This document shows positions 6,259 to 10,622 of a stretch of DNA of 10,622 nt, piece after piece. The stretch's first letter is position 1. Every line of letters starts with the position of its first letter. The notes under the pieces are model-generated. The model searched no databases, was not told the DNA's origin, and saw only the letters and a list, made by a program, of their open reading frames with translations. The stretch is from DAOVIY01 sp964513365. Lineage in GTDB: Bacteria > Patescibacteriota > Minisyncoccia > UBA6257. The stretch lies in contig CAZEMH010000016.1 of NCBI GenBank assembly GCA_964513365.1, forward strand, positions 1 to 10,622, written 5' to 3'. Position numbers and translations under genes: made by a program.

Positions 6259-7317
6259 ATGATTTTTAATTTATTTAAACAAAATATTTTTTTGGGAATA
6301 GACATTGGAACTACTTCTATTAAATTGGTGGAATTGCAAAAGACCAAACAAAAAATAGAATTGACTAATTATGGGATTTTGGAAAAGTATGGACATCTGG
6401 AAAGAATTAATGATGCTATTCAAACAAACAGTTTTAAATTATTAGAAGAGAGTACTGCTTTGCTTTTGAAACAGTTGATAGAAGAATCAAAAACGAAGAA
6501 CCAGAAAACTTATATGGCTTTACCAAGTTTTTCTGGATTTGTTTCTATGATGGAGCTTCCAGAAATGTCAAATAAAGAGCTTTCTAAGGCAGTGCATTTT
6601 CAAGCAGGGCAGTATATTCCAATGCCTTTGCAGGAAACAACTTTAGATTGGCAAATTATAGAAAGAACAAATGGCAAAATTATTATTCTTCTAATGGCTG
6701 TACCAACTGATATTATTAAGAGATATGTTCATAGTGCTGAATTGGCTAAAATCAATTTAAAAGGATTGGAATTAGAAACTGTAGCTATTGCTCGTTTATT
6801 AGGTAAAAAAGAAAAAGGAACGATAGCTTTAATTGATATTGGAGGAAGAAGCACGTCAATTAATATAATGGACAAAGGAGCTTTAAGAACAAGTTATAAT
6901 GTAGATACTGCTGGCGGAGATTTTACTCAAGTTATAAGCAGTGGATTAGGAATTAATCCTTTAAGAGCAGAAGAATTAAAAAGAGCATATGGATTGAATA
7001 TACGGGCCAGAGGGGAAGTTAAAATTACAAACCTTTTAGTGCCACTGTTGGATGTTATTAAAAGGGAAGCAGAAAAGGCTATTAACAATTACTTTTTGAG
7101 AACTAAGAGAAAAGCGGAAAAAGTAATTTTGACAGGGGGAGGTTCCAATCTTCAGGGCTTGGAAGATTATTATTCTAAACAATTAGCCATGCCAGTTACC
7201 AAGGGAGATCCTTTTTCTTTTGGATTGATTTCTTACAATCCAAATCTTGCTCCCATAATGAAAGACATTGGTCCAAGTTTGACCAGCGCTTGCGCTGTAG
7301 TCTTTAAAGACATATAA
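6259..7317 (+). CDS. pilM: Type IV pilus assembly protein PilM (actin-like ATPase)
   Basis: PilM is the cytoplasmic actin/FtsA-like ATP-binding protein of the type IV pilus alignment complex; it docks on the cytoplasmic tail of PilN and links the PilNO platform to the assembly ATPase. The actin-fold motifs are in order: phosphate-1 DIGTTS (15-20), MALPS (86-90), the VHFQAGQYIPMPL segment (112-124) that is highly typical of PilM, phosphate-2 DIGGRST (193-199), and the adenosine motif TGGGSNLQG (292-300). At 352 residues it is of normal length. It is the first gene of the pilus operon, with its own near-consensus promoter. A 61-bp gap with a second possible promoter separates it from pilN. The PilM family is clear; whether this system retracts or also serves DNA uptake cannot be read from it. 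Confidence 0.95.
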   Translation: MIFNLFKQNIFLGIDIGTTSIKLVELQKTKQKIELTNYGILEKYGHLERINDAIQTNSFKLLEESTALLLKQLIEESKTKNQKTYMALPSFSGFVSMMELPEMSNKELSKAVHFQAGQYIPMPLQETTLDWQIIERTNGKIIILLMAVPTDIIKRYVHSAELAKINLKGLELETVAIARLLGKKEKGTIALIDIGGRSTSINIMDKGALRTSYNVDTAGGDFTQVISSGLGINPLRAEELKRAYGLNIRARGEVKITNLLVPLLDVIKREAEKAINNYFLRTKRKAEKVILTGGGSNLQGLEDYYSKQLAMPVTKGDPFSFGLISYNPNLAPIMKDIGPSLTSACAVVFKDI

Positions 7318-7326
7318 ATTTCTTGC

Positions 7327-7356
7327 TTGACTTTTTAAAAAGAGGTAAAATATACA
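7327..7356 (+). promoter_or_regulatory. Possible internal promoter for the pilN-to-pilB genes
   Basis: TTGACT at 7327-7332 and TATACA at 7351-7356 are spaced by 18 bp in the gap between pilM and pilN. Transcription would start near 7363, leaving a leader of about 16 nt before the pilN ATG at 7379. A 12-bp palindrome CTTTTTAAAAAG (7331-7342) overlaps the -35 end. It could let the membrane components be expressed without pilM. Confidence 0.55.
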
Positions 7357-7378
7357 CAAGAGTATAAATTAACAAAAA

Positions 7379-7921
7379 ATGCAGAATATTAATTTAGAAT
7401 CATTAAAGACAAAAGAACTTCCTCCTACATGGCCAAAAGGACTTTTGACGTTTGTTTTGGTTATTTTCCTTTTTGCAGTAGCTGCTTATTTTGGATTAGA
7501 TTATTGGAATAAGACTAAAGAGGCAGAATTATCTGTTTTGGAAGAAGAATTTCAGAATATAAGGTCTGATTTTCCTTTACAAAAAGAACAAGAAGCTATC
7601 CTTTTTGAAAAAAAATTAAATAGTTTAAGTAAATTATTGAATAATCATATATATTTTTCTCAGGCGCTGACAGTTTTAGAAGAGTTGACCCATCCTGAGG
7701 TTTATTATACTAGCTTGGATTTTTCAACAGATGATAATAAATTTATTTTAGATGGTGTAGCTAAAAATCAGATGGTGTTTAGTGAAGCTGTTAGTGGATT
7801 AGTTAATAATTCAGATAAAATCAAGGCAGTAGCAGTAAAACAAATGAAATCTGCTAAAGGTGAAAATGTTTCTTTTTCTTTGTATGTTTTTATTCAACCA
7901 AATTTGTTAAAATACCAATAA
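7379..7921 (+). CDS. pilN: PilN-like type IV pilus inner-membrane protein
   Basis: PilN is a bitopic membrane protein whose short cytoplasmic tail binds PilM and whose outer domain pairs with PilO. Here a cytoplasmic tail of about 20 residues is followed by one membrane segment (about 21-40), a charged coiled-coil-like region (about 44-88), and an alpha/beta domain (about 90-178). The segment NNHIYFSQALTVLEELTHPEVYYTSL (88-113, read in parts) is the most PilN-like part, with a ferredoxin-like pattern after it. The usual PilM-binding INLLP tail is reduced: only N-I-N-L at 3-6 is visible. At 180 residues it is close to the usual 170-200. pilO starts one base after its stop. The assignment rests on topology and operon position as much as on sequence. 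Confidence 0.8.
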   Translation: MQNINLESLKTKELPPTWPKGLLTFVLVIFLFAVAAYFGLDYWNKTKEAELSVLEEEFQNIRSDFPLQKEQEAILFEKKLNSLSKLLNNHIYFSQALTVLEELTHPEVYYTSLDFSTDDNKFILDGVAKNQMVFSEAVSGLVNNSDKIKAVAVKQMKSAKGENVSFSLYVFIQPNLLKYQ

Positions 7922-7922
7922 G

Positions 7923-8483
7923 ATGACAGAAACTACAAAACAAAATCTTTCAATTTTATTGATTACTTTATTAGTAATAGGAACTATATTTTTATTTGCT
8001 CGCTTTATTAAACCTTCTTTTGATCACGTAAAAGAATTAAACTTGGAAATAAAGAAGACAAAAGAAAATATAAAACTTTTACAGGAATATAAAGCTAAGT
8101 CAGAGTCTTTAATTCAAAGCTATTTGAATTTGGGAGACCAAGTGGAAAGTATTAATTTAGCTTTGCCTAATAGTCCGCAAACAGCTCAGGTGTTAGCTAC
8201 TCTGGACATAATTTCTAAAAATATTGGTATTTCTTTAAACAATTTAACTTTTCGTGAATTTATTAAAAATGACCAGAATTACTTAGAAATTAAAACAAGT
8301 TTTGCTGCAACTTATGATGATGCTAAAAAATGGATTGAAGAAGTTGAAAAAGAATTACGTATCATTGATCTTGCAAAATCTAGTATAAAATCAAGTATTT
8401 CTTCTAAAGGAAAAGCGTCAGATATTTTAGAATATAACATTACATTATTAACATACTTTTTATCTTATGGCGATAGAAATTAA
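7923..8483 (+). CDS. pilO: PilO-like type IV pilus inner-membrane protein
   Basis: PilO forms heterodimers with PilN in the inner membrane and helps align the pilus machine. The order is short N-tail, one membrane segment (about 9-27), long coiled coil (about 33-75, rich in K/E/L/I), then a compact alpha/beta domain from about 76. VESINLALPNSPQTAQVLATL (74-94, in parts) followed by ISKNIGISLNNLTF is a typical PilO signature, with an LPN/P turn before the first helix. At 186 residues it is of standard length. It follows pilN after one base and overlaps the next gene by 17 nt, so tight translational coupling is likely. No Shine-Dalgarno is seen. The alternative GspM/PilO-superfamily name is equivalent in fold. 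Confidence 0.82.
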   Translation: MTETTKQNLSILLITLLVIGTIFLFARFIKPSFDHVKELNLEIKKTKENIKLLQEYKAKSESLIQSYLNLGDQVESINLALPNSPQTAQVLATLDIISKNIGISLNNLTFREFIKNDQNYLEIKTSFAATYDDAKKWIEEVEKELRIIDLAKSSIKSSISSKGKASDILEYNITLLTYFLSYGDRN

Positions 8484-8760
8484 ACAACAAAAAAAGAATA
8501 ATATTTTTATATATTTAGTAATAATTTTGCTTCTGATTATGATAGGTTGGGTTGGTTGGAGTTTCTTTAAGCCTAGTAAGATTTTCTCAGAACCGGATAT
8601 AGAAGATTTACTTCCTACTTCTTCACAAGAATTAATTGAGGCCAAGTTAGATATTGAAATGGTTTCTAATAATCCTGTATTTCAAACATTAAATTCACAT
8701 ATTTCTTGGCCATTAGATATTCCTGATTTAGGCCGCGTAAATCCCTTTAAGTCTTTTTAA
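8467..8760 (+). CDS. Small single-pass membrane protein in the pilP position
   Basis: I do not recognise a named family with certainty. The 97-residue product has a lysine-rich N-tail, one strong membrane segment (about 13-33), an acidic linker (S41 to about D62), and a C-terminal tail ending GRVNPFKSF (89-97). PilP lipoproteins usually sit after PilO and have an R-x-PF type segment just before their beta-domain; here a similar GR-x-NPF ends the protein and no beta-domain follows. No lipobox cysteine is present, and the protein contains no cysteine at all. The 17-nt overlap with pilO and the next gene pilB place it firmly in the pilus operon. It may be a minimal PilP analogue that extends the PilNO platform (inference). 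The coding frame is supported by the overlap, the clean topology and the absence of any competing ORF. Confidence 0.75.
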   Translation: MAIEIKQQKKNNIFIYLVIILLLIMIGWVGWSFFKPSKIFSEPDIEDLLPTSSQELIEAKLDIEMVSNNPVFQTLNSHISWPLDIPDLGRVNPFKSF

Positions 8761-8800
8761 AGGCAGTGTACTGATTTTAAAACTCCAAAATTATTAATTT

Positions 8801-10555
8801 ATGATTCAAGAAGAACTTTTTCTTTCTGCTCTTATCCAAAAAGGATTGATAAAACAAACAGATGCTTATACGCTTTTACAGGAAGCAAAAAATTTAGAAA
8901 AAAGAGTAGAGGATGTAATTTATGAGAAAAATTTAGTTGACGAAAAAAAACTCTCGCAAATTAAAAGCGAGCTTTTTAAATTGCCAGTAAAAATATTTTC
9001 TAAAACAGAAATTGTTCCACAAAATATTTTAAATTTAATTCCTGAAGATACTGCCCGGCATTATGGATTTATCGCTTTTAATAAAAAGGATAATGTTTTA
9101 GATGTTGGAATGGTATATCCTGATGACACGAAGGCGCAAGAAGCTGTAAAATTTATAACAGAGCGCTTGAATTTAAAATTAAAAGTTTCGATTATTACTC
9201 AATCTGATTTTAAAAATATTTTGAAGCAATACCAAACATTTACCGTGGAGTTCAATAAACTTTTGGAGGATTTTCAAAAAAGATTTAGTGGCGTGAAAAA
9301 GAAAAGGTCCCCCTTTAAATTAGTGGATCTAGAATCTACTGCTGGAGCTGTAGCTGAAGAAGCGCCAATTATTAAACTTTTTGCTTCAATATTAAAATAT
9401 GCTGTTCGTTCACGGGCTTCTGATATTCATATTGAGCCTGAGCGCAATAAATTAAGAGTGCGTTTTCGTATTGATGGCAATCTTTCCAACACATTAAGTC
9501 TGCCTTTAGCAGTCCATCAAGCTATTATTACCCGTGTGAAAATAATGACTAATTTGAAGATTGATGAAACGCGCTTGCCGCAGGACGGGCGTTTTTTTAC
9601 TATTATAGATGATAAAGAAATTGATTTTCGTGTTTCTACTTTCCCAACTGCGTTGGGAGAAAAAATAGCTATTAGAATTTTAGACCCAACTTCTGGGCTA
9701 AAAAGCATTCATGAATTAGGTTTAGAGGGAGAAAATTTGCAGGTTCTTCAAAATGAAATTCTTAAACCATATGGAATGATTTTAATTACAGGGCCTACAG
9801 GCTCAGGAAAAACTACAACTCTTTATGCAATTATGCAGATATTAAATCAAGATAAAGTAAATATTGTTAGTTTGGAAGATCCTGTTGAGTATACAATGGA
9901 AGGCATTAATCAGTCTCAGGTTCTTCCTGAAATTGGATATACTTTTGCACGCGGATTACGCCATATAGTTAGGCAAGATCCAGATATTATAATGGTTGGA
10001 GAAATACGAGATAATGAGACAGCTGAATTAGCAACCCACTCTGCTTTAACAGGGCATTTGGTTTTATCTACCTTGCATACGAATAATGCTATTGGCGTTA
10101 TTCCTCGTTTAATGGACTTAGGCATAGATTCGTTTTTAATTCCTTCATCATTGAACCTAATGATAGCTCAGCGCTTGGCAAGAAGATTATGTCCTGATTG
10201 TAAGGAAAGGGTTGTAGCCTCAGAAAGAGAACAGCAGATAATTGATGAAGTTCTTGCTTCTTTGCCAAAAGAAAAAAGAGAAAAATTGCCTTATCACAGG
10301 CCTTACTATATTTATAAGTCAAAAGGATGCACTACTTGTAATAAAAAAGGTTATTTAGGAAGAATCGGAATTTTTGAAATATTAAAAATGACTTTTGAAT
10401 TAGAGCAAATTATTTTATCCCAGCCATCGCAGGAAAGATTATCAGCAGAAGCAAAAAGGCAGGGGATGATTACATTACAGCAGGATGGTATAATTAAAGT
10501 TTTAGAAGGAGTGATTAGTTTGGAAGAAGTTCTTTCAATAACCTCAAAATATTAA
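8801..10555 (+). CDS. pilB: Type IV pilus assembly ATPase PilB (GspE/PulE family)
   Basis: PilB is the hexameric cytoplasmic motor that drives pilin polymerisation by ATP hydrolysis. The N-terminal MshEN/GspE_N-type region (about 1-150) is followed by the N2 and ATPase domains. Motifs are intact: ASDIHIEP (206-213), Walker A GPTGSGKT (331-338), the Asp box around SLEDPVEY (357-364), Walker B IIMVGEIRD (396-404, catalytic E401), and His box TGHLVLSTLHTN (417-428). A tetracysteine zinc site is formed by C464/C467 and C510/C513, typical of PilB/GspE and absent from the retraction ATPase PilT. At 584 residues it is of normal length. It lies 40 bp after the small membrane protein with no promoter I can see between them, so it is probably read from the pilM or pilN promoter. 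A new promoter starts only 14 bp after its stop. Neither pilC nor pilT is in this window. Confidence 0.96.
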   Translation: MIQEELFLSALIQKGLIKQTDAYTLLQEAKNLEKRVEDVIYEKNLVDEKKLSQIKSELFKLPVKIFSKTEIVPQNILNLIPEDTARHYGFIAFNKKDNVLDVGMVYPDDTKAQEAVKFITERLNLKLKVSIITQSDFKNILKQYQTFTVEFNKLLEDFQKRFSGVKKKRSPFKLVDLESTAGAVAEEAPIIKLFASILKYAVRSRASDIHIEPERNKLRVRFRIDGNLSNTLSLPLAVHQAIITRVKIMTNLKIDETRLPQDGRFFTIIDDKEIDFRVSTFPTALGEKIAIRILDPTSGLKSIHELGLEGENLQVLQNEILKPYGMILITGPTGSGKTTTLYAIMQILNQDKVNIVSLEDPVEYTMEGINQSQVLPEIGYTFARGLRHIVRQDPDIIMVGEIRDNETAELATHSALTGHLVLSTLHTNNAIGVIPRLMDLGIDSFLIPSSLNLMIAQRLARRLCPDCKERVVASEREQQIIDEVLASLPKEKREKLPYHRPYYIYKSKGCTTCNKKGYLGRIGIFEILKMTFELEQIILSQPSQERLSAEAKRQGMITLQQDGIIKVLEGVISLEEVLSITSKY

Positions 10556-10569
10556 AAATCCTGAAAGAC

Positions 10570-10597
10570 TTGACAAAATATTTTTCTTTGCTATACT
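10570..10597 (+). promoter_or_regulatory. Strong sigma70-type promoter with extended -10 at the right edge
   Basis: A perfect TTGACA (10570-10575), a 16-bp spacer and TATACT (10592-10597), with TG at 10589-10590 making an extended -10. Transcription is expected near 10604. GAGGAG at 10615-10620 follows, the only Shine-Dalgarno-like hexamer in a position suited to start a gene here, but the window ends two bases later so the gene it serves, or a structured RNA, cannot be named. The promoter begins just after pilB and has no terminator between. Confidence 0.75.
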
Positions 10598-10622
10598 AAA
10601 GATGCCGTTGTTTTGAGGAGCT

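Noticed and set aside
8460..8645. 61-codon minus-strand reading frame opposite the small pilus protein
   Set aside because: It is antisense to the operon-coupled 97-residue gene, which has clean topology and frame.
9517..10322. Three minus-strand reading frames within pilB
   Set aside because: They lie wholly antisense to the conserved ATPase core and have no recognisable features.

Overview
The window is AT-rich and gene-dense, with very short gaps and no visible Shine-Dalgarno sequences before any of the eleven genes. Gene content and style point to a bacterium of the Candidate Phyla Radiation (Patescibacteria, probably a Parcubacteria-like lineage): a transketolase split into two genes, an archaeal/DhnA-type class I aldolase, a PfkB kinase, ComF, and a compact type IV pilus operon with short PilN/PilO-like proteins. 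TGA acts as a stop (the second transketolase half and the pfkB-family gene end on it at their expected family lengths), which argues against the TGA=Gly lineages (Gracilibacteria/SR1). The taxon is inferred from style and content, not from a marker tree.

Positions 1-5442 are a rightward sugar-phosphate block: transketolase N-terminal half (122-973), a secreted or membrane-anchored beta-propeller protein (1023-2471) wedged between the halves, transketolase C-terminal half (2483-3493), PfkB-family sugar kinase (3583-4584), class I fructose-bisphosphate aldolase (4581-5342, overlapping the kinase by ATGA), then tRNA-Ser(CGA) (5355-5442). Transketolase makes sugar phosphates, the kinase could phosphorylate one of them, and the aldolase could split the bisphosphate to trioses, so the block reads as a pentose-phosphate-to-triose module.

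Positions 5451-6173 hold comF on the minus strand, facing the tRNA with only 8 bp between. Its start faces pilM across an 85-bp divergent region with a near-consensus sigma70-type promoter (TTGGCA, 17 bp, TATAAT) whose -10 lies inside a perfect 20-bp palindrome.

Positions 6259-10555 are a type IV pilus assembly operon: pilM, pilN-like, pilO-like, a 97-residue single-pass protein in the pilP position, and the assembly ATPase pilB. ComF beside pilus genes suggests DNA uptake as one role. A strong extended -10 promoter at the right edge (10570-10597) starts a further unit not contained here.

No gene-free stretch exceeds 300 bases. The longest ones are 1-121 (possible promoter and ATTCGT repeats), 3494-3582 (AT-rich, half of an inverted repeat) and 6174-6258 (divergent promoter). 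I saw no CRISPR array, IS element, integrase, attachment site, riboswitch or GC-rich intrinsic terminator.
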